A DNA stretch of 64,000 nucleotides from Hyaloscypha bicolor E (GCF_002865645.1 NW_020194693.1:124001-188000), one strand, 5' to 3'. Counted from the first letter of the stretch, positions 13,301 to 27,677 are shown. Numbers and translations: made by a program. Notes: generated by a model from the sequence alone, not told the origin.

Positions 13301-13814
13301 AATACCGCTTTTATTCGAATTGAAACTACTATCTTAGCTAAGTATTTATCCCGTTATATCTATTAAATACCTGAAACTAAAGAATATAGATCTATATAAA
13401 AGAAAGAACCCAGAACCGGAACCGATTCTTATAAATAGAGAAGAGAGATATATTATTAAAGAGATTATAGATAAGGAAATAAGAAGTATACTAGGATAAT
13501 AATATAGGTAATTATTCTACTAAGTCTATTATATGAGATATAATATAAAGAAATAAAAAATAGGAAGTAAACTAAAAGCAAATATTCCTATACTAGTCAA
13601 GAAATTCAAAAGGGATCTCTTAACTAGATACTAATACTATTAATTATTTAGGTATCTTATTTGGAATATTTATATATAGGAATAGTATTTTATAGAAAGC
13701 AGAAATTTATATATAAAAGAATTCCGGAACCATATTCTTAGCCTTATTAAATATAAGGCTAGTAATTATTACTAAAATATTTATAACTATAATAGTTAAT
13801 AAACTAATAAATTA

Positions 13815-13950
13815 ATCTTCTTATTTATATATCTTTACTTATTTATAAACCTCTATATATTTATATACTTTTATCTATTTATATATTTCTATCTATTTAT
13901 ATACCTTTACCCATTTATATATCTTTATATATCTATATACTTCTACGAAT
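13815..13950. repeat. Degenerate AT-rich tandem repeat in element A
   Basis: A phrase close to tttatatacttttatctat (period near 20 bp) recurs several times with small changes between about 13815 and 13950, downstream of the chromodomain-like block. Copy edges are blurred by RIP. Confidence 0.5.
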
Positions 13951-14589
13951 TCTACTATATTACCCTTTAGTAGAACCCTTAAAAAGCTAGCAGAAGTAAA
14001 GCTTAAGAAAAAGTAATAAAGCCTAGCCGGAAATGCCTTTATAGTACTAATAAATACTACTATAGGGCTAATTATAGTCTATAATATACCGCTAGTATAT
14101 ACTAATTTAAAAGAGTAACTAGATACTAGGAATTTAGAGTATAATAAGTATAAGTACTAATATAAAGATAACTAGGTAAAAGGCATTCTATAGAATCTAA
14201 TTAAAGAAAAGAAAGAATTATAGAACCTATTTATAGATCTAGTAAATAATTATATTAATAGTAAACTATCTTACTAAGAAAACTAAAGTACTCTTATATA
14301 GTATACTAGTTTAGTATCTAAGCTATTAGTAAAATGAATTCTAATTAATAATAAGACCGGTATTTCTTATATTAGTAATTTAAAGAGCCTTCTCCTAATT
14401 AATATCTGCCCGGATTATAATTATTTTAGAGTATTATGGCTTTATACTAAGATTAACCTCTTCTTTTAATTCCCGGTAAATATTTATCTAGATTATTTTC
14501 CCTTTAGAAATTACTATAGCTAGGGTAATATCTTTTAACCTAGATATGTATTTATTAATTATCCTAATCTAGAAATCAGGGAAATAAAT

Positions 14590-15150
14590 AAAGATAATTA
14601 TATTATATATATCCGCCTTAGTAAGGACTATAATAGCTAAATCCTTATCCTTAATAGTAGTTATTTTGAGATATTTAAGGTTACCGAATATATACTAATA
14701 AATTAGTACTATTTCTTTATAGATATTACAGAGCGGAACCCAAAAAAGCTAGTTTTTGTTTTTCTGGAACCTAAGGAGGCTAGATATTACCTAAAGGGCC
14801 CCAAGCTATTAAATATTCGCTTTTTAGAAATATCTAGTGCCTTTAATAAGCCTATAGAAAATCTAGTTAAGATCTCTAATAATTACTAGAACTATAGTAT
14901 TATAGACTCAAAAATTAGGAAAACTATTTTTAAAAATATTACTACCTATAGCTATAATTCTCAAGTTCCTACCTTTAATATTCTTTCCTATATTTTAATA
15001 TCTGCCTAGATATATATAGCTGCCTTTTATAATACCCAAAGTATACTAGCTTTAGTAACTAGGTAATAGTATAAAAGTATCTATAATCTAGACTATCTTC
15101 TTTAAACTCTAGTATTCTAGACTAAATTAGATAAAGAAACTATAGCTAAC
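14590..15150 (+). pseudogene. Post-pol reading-frame remnant of element A
   Basis: Downstream of the polymerase and integrase, one plus-strand frame (in phase with 14611) reads as ordinary protein for about 180 codons, with blocks such as YFFIDITERNPKKLVFVFLE and ARYYLKGPKLLNIRFLEISS, broken only by TAA/TAG codons that C-to-T or G-to-A change could make from Gln or Trp. Element B cuts in at 15151. Related open stretches resume at 21279-21585 and after element C at about 28625-28690 (block IEFIKTKINSKKLFDYPATK). I do not recognise the product. It may be an extra open reading frame carried by this retrotransposon, or captured host sequence. Confidence 0.4.
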
Positions 15151-15410
15151 TATTACGAGTATAAGATCTAGGGCCTAGAAGATATAGTTAGACTATTTCT
15201 ATTTTAATAATTCAAAGCTAAAGAGAGAAGAGGATCCCAAAAGAGCCTCGGATCTAAATAATTACAAGCTATATACAGGCCTATATACTAGCTTAAGCTC
15301 GGGGTTACGTATAATAATTAGGTAATTATAAATGCCTTGCTTAGATACCAGATACCTTTCTAGCTCTAGTCTAACCCCTACTAGTACTATATATTATAAT
15401 AACTATAATA
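15151..15410 (-). repeat. 3' LTR of element B (260 bp)
   Basis: Begins tattacgagtataa and ends aactataata on the plus strand. It pairs with 21019-21278 at the same 260-bp length with scattered transitions. The central block (aagagagaagaggatcccaa onward) is nearly identical in both copies. Confidence 0.88.
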
Positions 15411-16477
15411 TTACCTCTTTTTTTTAAAGTAAGCTTGTTTCCGAGCTTTAAAAGTCCCTATTAAATTTCCAAGTTACAGGTTATATATTAAAGGCCAGGG
15501 CCTTTTATATATAACTTTAAAGAATTTCCGTCCGTATTATATAGTTCCGGTAATATATTATTCTTAATATAATCTAACTAATAGAAGAGATTCTAGGGCA
15601 GTCCTGGCTATTCGGGATTCTTATTATAGAAGCTCTAAAGAGCTAGGGTACTATTACTTAATAAGAAAGCGGGATACTACTCCGGATCTGGATCCTATTC
15701 TTTTTACTAAACTCGATACTTTAGCTTTCTATAAAGCAGTTTCACTACTTATATCTCTTAAACTTTATACTCCGTTTCCCTATCTTATAGTTCTAATAGT
15801 AAAGGCTCCAGATTTACTTATTCGGGAAGGAAATTACCTAGGTCTTTATATAGCTTCTCTATATGAAATACCGGATATATTCTTATTAATTCCGGAAGCT
15901 TGAGCCTAAAGAAATATCCTACTTATTCCAGGATTTTATATAATTCTTCTATTTAGTAAGCTAGCTTATGGCTCGGATAATTATTCTTCTAGTATTTAGT
16001 AGTAATTCATATCTTGTTTCCTATTCCGAAGTCTACTAGTTAGTAGTACTTATTAGCTTGAGTAGTATAGTATTCTTATACTTATATTATATTCTCCTAT
16101 ATTTTTTATTATAATTCGTAAAGCCATATTACTAGGGCCTTTATTTCCTATTTATTTAGCTCTTTCTTTAAAGTACCCGATTATACTTGGGTTTCCTAGT
16201 TAAATAATATCTGCGATTTATAGCCCTTCTCTATAAGAAATAGGGATTAGCCTATAGTCTTATAAACCAGAGCTATTTACTAGTAATTAATTATTATTAC
16301 CTATTTATTCTAATTATTCTAGTAATAATTCATATAGGAATATAGCTATTAGTTAAAGTACTAGTTAATAATCTTTATCTGGCTATTAGTTTAGGAATAG
16401 TTAATAGTTAATAACTTGAGCTTTATACTAATATGTTTATAGAACTCGCTCCAGAAATCTAATACGAACTAGGGGCC

Positions 16478-16666
16478 TTAATTAGATACTATAGTTTCCG
16501 GGATACTAACTTGGCGAACTATATAGGTAAGAAATAAAGGTACTAATTCTTTAGCTATTACTATATCTCGAATAGAAATTATAATAGGGTACTTGCCTAG
16601 GCAATTAATAAAGATTACTACTATATTATACTTATTCCTATTCTCTAGGCACTTCTTAAAATCCAC
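16478..16666 (-). pseudogene. Integrase core fragment of element B
   Basis: The only stretch of the AT-rich block still open for 60 codons. Its minus-strand translation fits the Ty3/gypsy integrase core: DFKK near the first catalytic Asp, then VIFINCLGKYPIIIS where active relatives have VxVDRLSKxxxxIP, then VPLFLTYIVRQVSIPETIVSN where relatives end in SDRGxxF. The Asp of the SDRG block is Asn here, a change expected from RIP. It is a remnant of the element B polyprotein, not a host gene. Confidence 0.75.
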
Positions 16667-19600
16667 TAATATATATTACCAGGAATAGTTAGGAACTAGT
16701 AATAAATACAAGAGTCCTGGCTTCTTGTCCCTAGAAATGTGAGATTATTAGTAAGTATAATAATTATCCCTATACTAATTAATATTTATACCTTAGCCTA
16801 GCTAGTAATAGCGGGCCTAAAGAAGCTATTAAAGCTTGGCTTATCCTAGGTATCTTATTAGGGGCTATATATATACCTCCTAAATAAGGGTAATATATAA
16901 GAGTATCTCGGGTATTATTATACTATTAGGTATAAATAGTTTACTATATTATAAGAAAAGACTATCTTATAGTATCTAAGTACCTTTCTTCTCGTTTCTT
17001 GCCTTATCCTATAGCTTTTCTAGCTCTAGTAACTCTTGGTTCTCGCTTAATAGCTTATTTACTAGCTAGATACTATTATACTAGGTTTCTTCCTAAGCCA
17101 GGCTTATAAAAGCCTTAATTAGGGCTAACTAGAGATCCCGTATAATATTATTATTAATCTTTTATTATAAGAAGAGAATTTGGGTTTAATAGGCTACTAT
17201 TACCTTATCCTAAGTAATTACATTCTTGTATTTCCTACTTAGGGTATTTGCTTATTTATTTAACTTGCTTACCTAATATATAAGCTTGAAATAGTAGCGG
17301 GAAAAGTACTTTACCTAGTGAGCTTATCTTACTAAGAGCTTCTTTATAGTTATAAAGTACTCGAGGGCTTAGTAATCTAAGTAAATTATAAAGGGTGCCT
17401 CTTATAGGCCTTCTAGCTCTGCTTGCTATTTAGTTAAAAAGAGAATAATAGCAAGTATCTCTTTATTATAAATATTATAATTTAGCTCTACTAATTATAT
17501 AGTTTTAGAAAAGAATATTACCGGATACTAGAGTCCTATCTAGGGATCTTATTATAAGAGAATACTAGCTATAACTCTATTTAATATATTTATCTTAACT
17601 ATAATAGGGAGGTTCGGGTTATAGTAATATAAAATTAGTACTAAGAGTATAGCTTGCTTTAGTTTAGTAAAACCTTTTTAATACTAATCTATTTACTTAA
17701 ATAGAACTCCCTTATATATTAGAGCTATTAGGGGCTTTATTATACGGCTATATTCCGTAATAAAGTACTAATAAAAGTTATAAAAACCCAGAAAGCCTTA
17801 TATTTCTTTAATTATCTTTAGTAATTACTAGTTCTTAATAATTACTATCTTATCTAGATTTATTTTAATACCTCTAGTAAAGATAATAAAGCCTAGGTAT
17901 TTTATATAAGTAACCTTAAACTCTAATTTCTTAATATTTGCTTAGAGGCTAGTATTCTATAATTACTAAAAGACCTTTTATATATAGTTTTTATACTTTA
18001 GGGAATTATCTAAGTAAATTAGGATATTATCTAAGTAAGCTATATAAAAGATATTAAGGTAATTAAAGAAAATATTATTTATATACCTCTAATATATAGC
18101 AGGGCTATTAGTTAGGCCTTCCTAAAGAACCTTATACTTATAGGCCCTATATCTTATATGGAATATTATAAGTTTTTCTAATTCTGGGTTTATTTAAATC
18201 TAATAAAACGCTTGCTAAATATCTAGCTTTATATAGATTTTGGCTTAAGCTAGCTATATAAGAGTCTTATAAATAAGAAAAAGAGAATAATAGTTCTTTT
18301 ATATTAAGTTATTTAGCTTATAATAGTTAATACAGAATTAGAAAGCTCTGTTAGTCTTCTTTATAAAAAGGATTAGGGATGTGAAAAGAAACTAGCTTAG
18401 CTTAATAAAGCCTTATTAGAAGTTTTCTTTAAGAAAGCACTTGACCTCCTATAGCTTATAGGTTAACTATTAATAAAGCAGGAAATACCCTAGGCTCTCT
18501 AGGCCTTCGGGATTATTAATCTGAATCTTATAGTTATATAATTAATATAGAAATAAGACATTTAATACTTCTTTTAAGAAAACATTTATGAAATTCTTGA
18601 ACTTCTCTAGTAAAACTCTTACTAGCTATTATAGCTCTATCTCTCCTGGCTATTACTTACCCGGGATAAACTTGTCCTCTTACTATAATTCTAGCTCTTT
18701 ATTAATCTCGAAAAATAATATTATAAAAAAAAGGTTCTCCTTTTTCTATAGGTTTATCTAGAAAGCGGCCGGCAAGATACCTATAATATTAATCGAGGGC
18801 CTTAACTAGATCTTATAGCTTTCTTTTAGATAGTATGATTTTAATATCCCTATTTCTAGTTTAGGAAAAACTTCTATATTTCCTAAGGCTACTTATATTT
18901 CTCTATAGTATTAAGCTTAATTCTTTTACTATATATAGCTTTCTAAGCCCGGGTTAGAAAGAGAATAAGAGGGTTTTCTCTTTATAAGCTAAGGTTTCCA
19001 GGACTTATCTATAGTTATAGCTTTATCCCTTTTATCTATATCTTCTTAATACTAGTTACTTTTCCCAGATTCCAAGTTCTTATATATAGTAATTAGGACC
19101 TTATCCTAATCCTTCTTTCTAGGCTAATTATCTAGCCAGATTAATCTTCTATTCTTATAATTAATTAGGATACTAGTATTTATAAACTACTATTATCCCA
19201 AAATCATATTATATTTACCTAGTCCTATAACTAGTATAGATACTAGAACCTTCCGTCTATTAATTAAGAATATAAGCTTAATATAGTAAGTAATAGGTGC
19301 GGTCTACTTATTATTAAACCCTCTTATATTATAGGATAATACTAATTAAGTAAGCTTAATATCTAGAAATTATTTAATTATTCTTATAAACTTGAAATTA
19401 ATAAAAATATATTTATTTACTCCGGTATTAATAAGAGAAAAAGTCTTAATACTTAATCTATTATTACTAACTATATAAAAAAGTATAAATGCTTTATTTC
19501 CTAGTAACTAGCTCAAATTAACTTCTACTATATCTATATAATATGGCCCTAAAAAGAAGACTTCCTTTAGGGGTCCTTATTTCCCTATTCTATATCCTTA

Positions 19601-21018
19601 AATAGCTTACTTATAATAAGTACTACTAGCTTAGCCGCCAAAACTTGCTTTATATATTTTATCTTGGGCTCTAGATAATTCCTAGATATATAACCAAATC
19701 TATTATAATTATAATACTTAAGATCTAAGAATCCGGGCTTTAGGGTAATAGGCTTATTTATTACTAGGGTCTTAGGAGCAGGCTTTATATAAGGGGCGCC
19801 TCCTAGGCTTAGCTTATTTATATCTTTATTAGCTTTCTTAGATACCTATTCTTTCTTTTTATAATAAGCTCGGATTTACTAGTTATTTATAATATAGTAT
19901 TATACGAACTCTATAATATAAATAGCCGGGTTATTATAGTATATAGCTATAGTCTCTTAAAGCTTCCAGGTGAGCTTATTATTTAGGTTATTCTTAAGAT
20001 CCTATAGGTTAATATTTCCGTCTGCTATATACTTTAGGAATAGGGTATAGAACTCCTAAAAGGTCTAGCCCTTTTTTATAAATAGCTTTTTAAATACTTA
20101 CCGAGTATTATACTCCTTATTCGAGTTACTATATAGCTTCTCTAGGTAAGTATATAGTTCCCTAATAGTCTTATATATATATTAATTATCCTGGTTTAGG
20201 TAAGAAAAGATTAATATAAGGGTATAGCTACCTATATAACCAGATATATAAATAATCTTGAGGTCCTTTATCTAATAGGTATTAGAGTTATTACGGAGCT
20301 TATTCTTAATCTAAACTAACTAATTATTAAAGGTAATACTATTCTTAGTTATGCCTTTAAAAATAGGAGAGTTAGGGAGTTTAACTAAGTATCTACTTTC
20401 TAGAATAAAAGAACCGGTTATTCCGGCAGGCTATATAATAAGCTTTTTAATAATGGCTTTATTTTTTTATAGAGCTTACTTAGTTTCTCTTAGCTAATCC
20501 CAATAATTCTTGCTATAGGTAAGAATATTATATATCTTTAGAATTAGCTTAATAATCTCTTTATATAAAGCCTCTGAGTTCTAAAGTAATTCTTAGAACT
20601 TTGCCTTTAATAAAGTAAGTTTCTTTTCTTTCTCTATTCTCTAGAAAAGAGTATCTCTTCTATTATAAATATTAACGGGATACTCGGACTTCTCAGGAAA
20701 CTTAATAAGAGGCTCTAGTTCACTTTCTAGTAGTATACTAGTAATATCTCGTACTATAGCTTCTTCTAACTTGCCTAGTTATTTCGGGACTTACTTTCTT
20801 ATAAATCTTTATTTAGTAATAAGGTTACTAGCCTATCCGCTTGCCTGGCCGGTCTAGGGCTTTCTTGCCTAGTTATTCTAGGGCTTTCTTTTATTCTAAT
20901 ATTAGTTAACCGGTTCGGGAATAGCTATAGTATATTGCGTTTATACTTATTAAAAACTAATTAGATAAGTATTATTTAAATCTTCTATAAGATTAAGAAA
21001 TAAGTAAGCTTTAAATTA

Positions 21019-21278
21019 TATTACGAGTATAAAATCTAGGGCCTAGAAGGCATAATTAGACTATCTCTATTTTAATAATTTAAAGCTAAAGAGAGAAGAG
21101 GATCCCAAAAGAGCCTCGGATCTAAATAATTACAAGCTATATACGGGCCTATATACTAGCTTAAGCTCGGGGTTACGTATAATAATTAGGTAACTATAGA
21201 TACCTTACTTAGATACTAGATATTTCTCTAGCTCTAGTCTAATCCCTACTAATACCATATATTATAATAACTATAATA
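21019..21278 (-). repeat. 5' LTR of element B (260 bp)
   Basis: Partner of 15151-15410: same start (tattacgagtataa), same end (aactataata), same length. On the minus strand this copy precedes the internal region. Confidence 0.88.
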
Positions 21279-21580
21279 GTTATTATAAACCAGATAAAGA
21301 TTATACTAACTAGCTACTTTAGAAGCTTTTACTTAATTAAGGGAACTATAATACTACCCTAATCTCCGTACTAGGAACTACTAGTCCCACTTCCTTATTA
21401 CGGAAAAAAAAAGAACCTAGCTCTCTAATAAGATTCTCCTAGTAAATTACTAATAACTCTATACCTACTAAGGTTCTATAGAAGAAGGCGAGAAAGAATA
21501 AAGCCTCCGAGATTAAAGAATTATAGAAATAGTCGGACTCCGGTACTAATAACCGGGTACTAAAGGTACGAGTAGCCTAT

Positions 21581-21585
21581 ATCCT
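21581..21585. other. Target-site duplication ATCCT, left copy (element C)
   Basis: ATCCT precedes the left LTR of element C and recurs at 28582-28586 right after the right LTR. Confidence 0.88.
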
Positions 21586-21888
21586 TATAATAGGTATATA
21601 TAATAGCATATAGACAGGTATTGGATATTATGAATCTAGTTTCCTATTTTGGGTATAGCTTATAATTAGAATTATATAAATTATATAAGATTTCCTAATT
21701 AAGTAAAGGGCTTTATATACCTGGCTAAATACTAGGAAATATATAAAAAGACGCTCCTAGCTTTAGAAGGGGCATTAATTAGTCTCTTATTAGAATTAAT
21801 TCTTGGAATTAGTTATACTTGCAAGTATTATTCTATAGCTTACTTACCTTAACTACTTATATATTACCTTACTATTACATGCCTTATA
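21586..21888 (+). repeat. 5' LTR of element C (303 bp)
   Basis: Starts tataataggt, ends gccttata; ancestral TG...CA termini are probably RIP-changed to TA...TA. Pairs with 28279-28581 at equal length with mostly transition differences. Confidence 0.9.
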
Positions 21889-24800
21889 TTCTAATTAATC
21901 TAATTTTCGGGAAATAGTTTATTACGAGATAGTTAAGCCATTAATAGACAAAACCACTAATAGTTAGAGTATTAACTAGAAAAAGCGCCTCTACTATTAC
22001 TAGGGTAACCTAGTCGGGTACCCAGGGAAGCGCCTAGTTAGCTACTCTAGCTATTACCTAATTAGAAAAAGGGAATAGAACTCAGATATCTCCAGAACTA
22101 GCTAGTAAAATAATAATAATAGAAAAGCTAGCAGCGGCTTATTATTGCATTACTAAGTTAGAAGTAGAGATATAATAAAGGGAAAATCTAAAGGATCTAG
22201 AAGCTCAGATTTATTATTTTAAGAATATTCGGGTACCTATTATAGAACCTATTATACTACCGGTAATATATTTAGTTTATAGGACTCTAAAAACCCGAGA
22301 ATTACTAATTTATAAGAAAAAGAGTATTAAGAAAGTCTAGGACTTCTTTTACTAGGCAAAGCTAAAATAGTATAAAAATAGCGGGATTACCTGGGCTATA
22401 GATATAATAAAGGTTATATATTATACTTCTTGCTTTAAGGATATAGCCAGAAATATCTGGAAGTATAGAAAGTAATTAGTAGGTATTAATACTACGGATT
22501 AGGAGACCTTTATTAAGTTTATAAAAGATTCTATCTTGGATCCGGAAAACTATAATAATAATATCCTTACCAAGTTTAAGAATATAAAATAATAGCTAGA
22601 TTAGAGTATCTAAAGCTTTATATCCTACTTAGATAGCTTATTAGATAACTTAGGATATACGGGTTTACCGCAAGAGCGGAATAACTTATTTAGTAGCTTA
22701 AGGTAAGAGATTCGGGACGAGATTAATTACTAAAGAAATACTTTACAAGAAAGAGAAAAGCTTATTTCTGTAGCTATAAAAGTCAAGAATAACTTAAACT
22801 AGTTTACTTAACGGGAATATAATAATAAGCTAACGGGTTAATAAAAGAAAGGAAATTAGAGAAAGAAAAAAGAAAATAATAAAGGGAAATAAAAGAAAAA
22901 TATATCCCCGTTACGAGGTTCATATAACCGGAGTAATAAAAGCATAATAATAAGGTCTAATATAATACCCGTATTAGGATCTATAAGACCGGGTATAACT
23001 TACTTTACTTACTAGAAAAAAGGTTACTATACTACTACCTGCCCAAATCGGGGAAAACCGACTTACTATAACTATAATAAGTCTGGCTATAAGGCATATA
23101 AGTACCTAGAACCAAAGAAGCCGGGAAACGGGTATGCCTCGTAATAATTATATTTGTTTATACTACGGAAAGCAAGGCCCCTAAAACGAGAATAGTAATT
23201 AAGATTACTATTAAGATAAGGAAAGATAAGTAAAGAGTTAGAATATTAGTTAATTCGGGTATAGAGGCTAATTATATAAAAAAGAAGTTAGCCTTAAATA
23301 TAAGTATTCTATTAATATTAAGGATAACTCTCTTATTCTCGCTAGAGAAAAGAAGAATTTATTTATATAGAGATTATATTCTTAGGGTTATTACCGAAAA
23401 TATACTAGGGAACTAAAAAAAGGCTAATATATACTTTATATTATATAATTTCGATCTAAACCATATTAATATAATACTTGGATTCCTATAGCTCTATTAG
23501 ATTAATTCCCTAATTTCCTTTAAAGAAGTAATATAGAGATACCAGATTTAATTATAGAAAATTAAAGTTCTAAATACTAGGAAATTTACTAAAATAATAA
23601 AGTATAAGGTATATGTTTTTCTATTAATTACCTATCCTATAATAAATAGCTAAAGAATTATTACTATTACTATAAACGGGATAGCTATACTTCCCAAAAA
23701 GTATTAGGACTTTTTCCGAGTATTCTTTATAAAGGCTATAGGTATATTACCTAACTATTATATAATAGAGTATTATATAGACCTGGAACCAGGATCCTAA
23801 CTATTATATAGTCCTATATATGCTTTATTAGAAAGGAAGCTTAAAGTTCTTCGGGAATATCTTAATACTAGCTTAGAGAAGAGGTAGATCCGTTATTTTA
23901 CTAGCCTAGCTAGTACCCTAATTATGTTTATTCTAAAGAAAAAAGGCAGCCTATATTTATATATTAATTACCGGGATCTAAATAGGATTACTATTAAGAA
24001 CCGAATACTATTACTATTTATTAGTAAGATAATAGATAGGCTTTATAAAGCAAAAGTATATATAAAGCTAGACTTAAAGAATACTTATTATTAGTTATAA
24101 ATACGAGAAAGTAATAAGTAAAAGATAGTATTTCAAATATACTATAGATATTTTAAATACTATATTATATTCTTTAAACTATCTAATACTCCGGTAATAT
24201 TCCAGGTATATATTAATTATATACTAGTAAGCCTTATAAATATTATTTATGTGGTTTATCTAAATAATATTTTAATTTATTTAGAGAACCCAGAATAATA
24301 TATAATAGTAGTCTAATATATACTCGAGTAGTTATAGTAATACTAATTCTTTATAAACTTAGTAAAATACGAGTTTAATATAGAAAAAGTAAAGTTCCTG
24401 AAATTTATAATTAGCCCAGATAGTATAGAAATAGAGGCTAGCCGGGTTATAGCTATTAGGGAATAGCTAGCCCTAAAGAATAATATCTGAGAAGTCTAAG
24501 TATTCCTGGGTTTTACTAACTTTTACTAAAGATTTATCTATAAATACTCTAGGGTAGCGAAAAAATTAACTAATTTACTAAAAACTAGCGGAAAACTACT
24601 ATATTAGTTTAGCTAGACGAATAAGGCAAATAAGGCTTTTAGGGAGCTATAAATTATATTTATAATAGTACTAATTCTTTATTATTTTAACCTAGCCTTA
24701 AAGATTTATATAGAAACGGATACTTTAGGATTTGTAGTTATAGATATAATTTCCTAATTCTTTAGTAAAAAGGTAGAAGCCAGGTAATACTCTATTACTT

Positions 24801-27677
24801 TCTATTTAAAAAAGATAACTATAATTAAAAGCAGATATAAGACATATAACTCTAAACTCTTGGCTATTATTCTGGTATTTCGTACTTAGCGGTATTACCT
24901 AGTATATATCCGGTATATTATTATTATTATTAAGATAAATTATAATAACTTAAAATACTTTATAACTAAAAGAAAACTAAATAGTTAATAGATAAGATAG
25001 GTAAAGAAGCTAGCTGCCTTTGACTTTGTCTTAGAATACTGGCCGGAGTATAGTAATCCCGCTAATAGGCTATTAAAGAGGCCAGACTTTATAGTAAGTA
25101 TAGATAAAGACACTTTACTATTTATACTTTATAATAAGCTATAGAATATAGAATAAAGAACTCTATAAGTAGTAATAATAGGATACTATATTATTCCTAT
25201 AATGCCATAATATAAGGCCTAGGAGAAAGGAAGTAGGTACTTCTTAATTAGTGAGATACTAAGGAATTCCGAAAAGGAAGTCTATTTTAGTAATAGAGTA
25301 ATACCGGAGATACTATTATTTGAGCCTATTACTAGTATAGCTAGTTATAAATAGTATATACTACGGATTCTAGCTATATAAGTAACTAGGTCCGAAATAG
25401 TATATAAGGAAAGTAGAGAGATATTATTTAAACTACTATTATAGTACTAAAGGCTTAATTTATTAATATAATACCGGTAATATAAATAGTTCTTAAAGGA
25501 AATCTTTACTAGAGCTATTAAGACTTAAAAACTTAATATATCTGGGTTATTAAGATATTAGGGTGCTATTTATATACTAAATAAGCCGGCTCTCAAAGAA
25601 GAATTACTATAAGCTAACTATAATAATTCTATAGGTAGGTATTTTGGTATTAGTAAGATACTAGAGATCTTCTAGAGAAAGTACTTCTGGTAAAGTATAA
25701 GAAAGAATATAAAAGACTATATTAGAACTTGTCCTATATATTAATAAACTAAGATAAAAAGATATTTACTATATAGTATACTTAGTTTATTTCCCTTCTT
25801 TTTCAAGTTATAGTAAGAAATTACTATGGACTTTATTATAGGGCTATCTCTTTCTAGGTTTCGTAATAAAGTATATAATTCTATACTTATTATTATTAAT
25901 AAATATACAAAAATGGTATGATATATTTCGATTACTAAGGAAGTCTTGGCTCCTAAGCTAGCGGAGCTATTTATATATTATATTATTAAAGACTTTGGTA
26001 TACCTGCGGATATAACCTCTAATAAAGAATTTATTTTTATAAGCAAGTTCTAGTTAAGTTTATACTTTTACTTAAAGGTTTAATAATAGCTAAGTATAGT
26101 ATTTTATCTATAAACTAATAGATAAACAGAGAATCTAAACCAAACTCTAGAATAATACTTGAGGTACTATACTAGCTACTAGTAAGATAACTAGGTAGTA
26201 AAGCTTACTCTTATAGAATTCACATATAATAACTCTATATATTTAATAATAGAAATATCCCTATTCTATACCTTATATGAATTCTATCCTAGTATTAAAC
26301 TATATATTAAGAATAATATTCCAGAAAGAGGGGCGCTAGTAATATAGGAAAAAGTATAAAGAATTCAAGTAAAACAGGAGGTACTAGAGAAATAATAGCA
26401 AGAAATAGTAAATATATAAAAAAAGTACTATAATAAGAAATATATTAATAAGAAGTTTAAGATATATAATAAAGTCATACTTTATATAAAGAATATTTAA
26501 TAGCTATAACCTAGTATAAAGCTAGTAAATAGATATCTCGGCCCCTTTAAAGTTCTAGAAGTTATAGGAATATATAAACAGGTATATTACTTAGAATTAC
26601 TACTATTATATTAGATTTATAATATTTTCCATATTTCTCTCTTGGAACTATAATACCCGCAAGCTAGTACTATAATAGAACCAGAGCCAGTCGAGATTAA
26701 GGGCAAAAAGGAATTCGAAATAGAATTTATTATGGCCTATAGAGAAGGCAGAAAAGAAAGGAAATATCTTATTTATTAGAAGGGCTACTTACTAGCGAAT
26801 AATATATAGGAACTACTAAGTAATCTAGAGAATATAGCTCAAGAATTACAAGAATACTTAGAAAAAAGTAATATTATAATATTATTAGCTAAATAGAGAT
26901 ATAAAAGATAAATATTTTTATTAGAAAACTATTAAAAAACCATGTATTTATTCTTGGAAAAACCATATAAAAATTATTAAAAACTCTAATTTCTATATCC
27001 TATAAATACCCTATTCTCGTAATTACTTTCTATTATTCTTATTATTATTCTTATTAGGATCCTCTCGAGAAATAGGTAGCAAATTAGCCTATAAAGCTAT
27101 TAGCTATTAGTAAGAAACAAGAAAGAAATAAGTTTACTTAATATTAAAGAATATTAACTATATTATTAAGAGTACTTTATACTTATACTAAGCTAGTAAG
27201 AATTACTTAATCTATTCCTTGGATTATTAGGGGAATCTGTTAGCCTCAAATAATAGCTTTAATACGAGAAGTATATATAGTTTAGTATAAAAGAAAAGTA
27301 ATAATAGCCTTTTCTCTTTTAGGTAAAGAATAGGGAAAACGCTTATATATATTAATAGCTTAAAGAAGGTAGTTTAACTATACTATATATACTTAAAGAA
27401 CCTTGAATAATATTAGAATAAGGAATAAAAGAAGGAATTTATAACTTATAGGATTATATTTCTTATTCTTAGAGTAGTAATAATTATATACTAAGTAATT
27501 ATTACTCTTAATATAAGTAAGGTCAGGAAACTTAGTAATATTCTTGGAATATTAAAGATAGTAAGGGCAAATTAAGGATATAGAAGTATTAGCTAAACGG
27601 GTAGTAATAGGCTAATAAGTACTAAAAAAAGTATTTATCTTAATAAATAAAGAAGTAAAAGAGGGAATTAGAAAAGA

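Larger units (their letters stand above)
15151..21278 (-). mobile_element. Element B: Ty3/gypsy LTR retrotransposon, minus strand, nested in A
   Basis: A 6,128-bp unit with 260-bp direct repeats at both ends. The minus strand carries a reverse-transcriptase core, FYIAYLDNILIYLDN, with the YxDD box as YLDN at 18026-18037, and an integrase core at 16478-16666 (DFKKCLENRNKYNIVVIFI, ending near PETIVSN). On that strand the 5' LTR is 21019-21278 and the 3' LTR is 15151-15410, and the purine tract lies at 15414-15425 (read as aaaaaaaagagg on the minus strand) beside the 3' LTR. Order RT then integrase makes it gypsy type. Both catalytic boxes have Asp to Asn changes or nearby stops expected from RIP. 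No clear target duplication flanks it (ctaac versus gttat), possibly because of later mutation. Confidence 0.85.
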
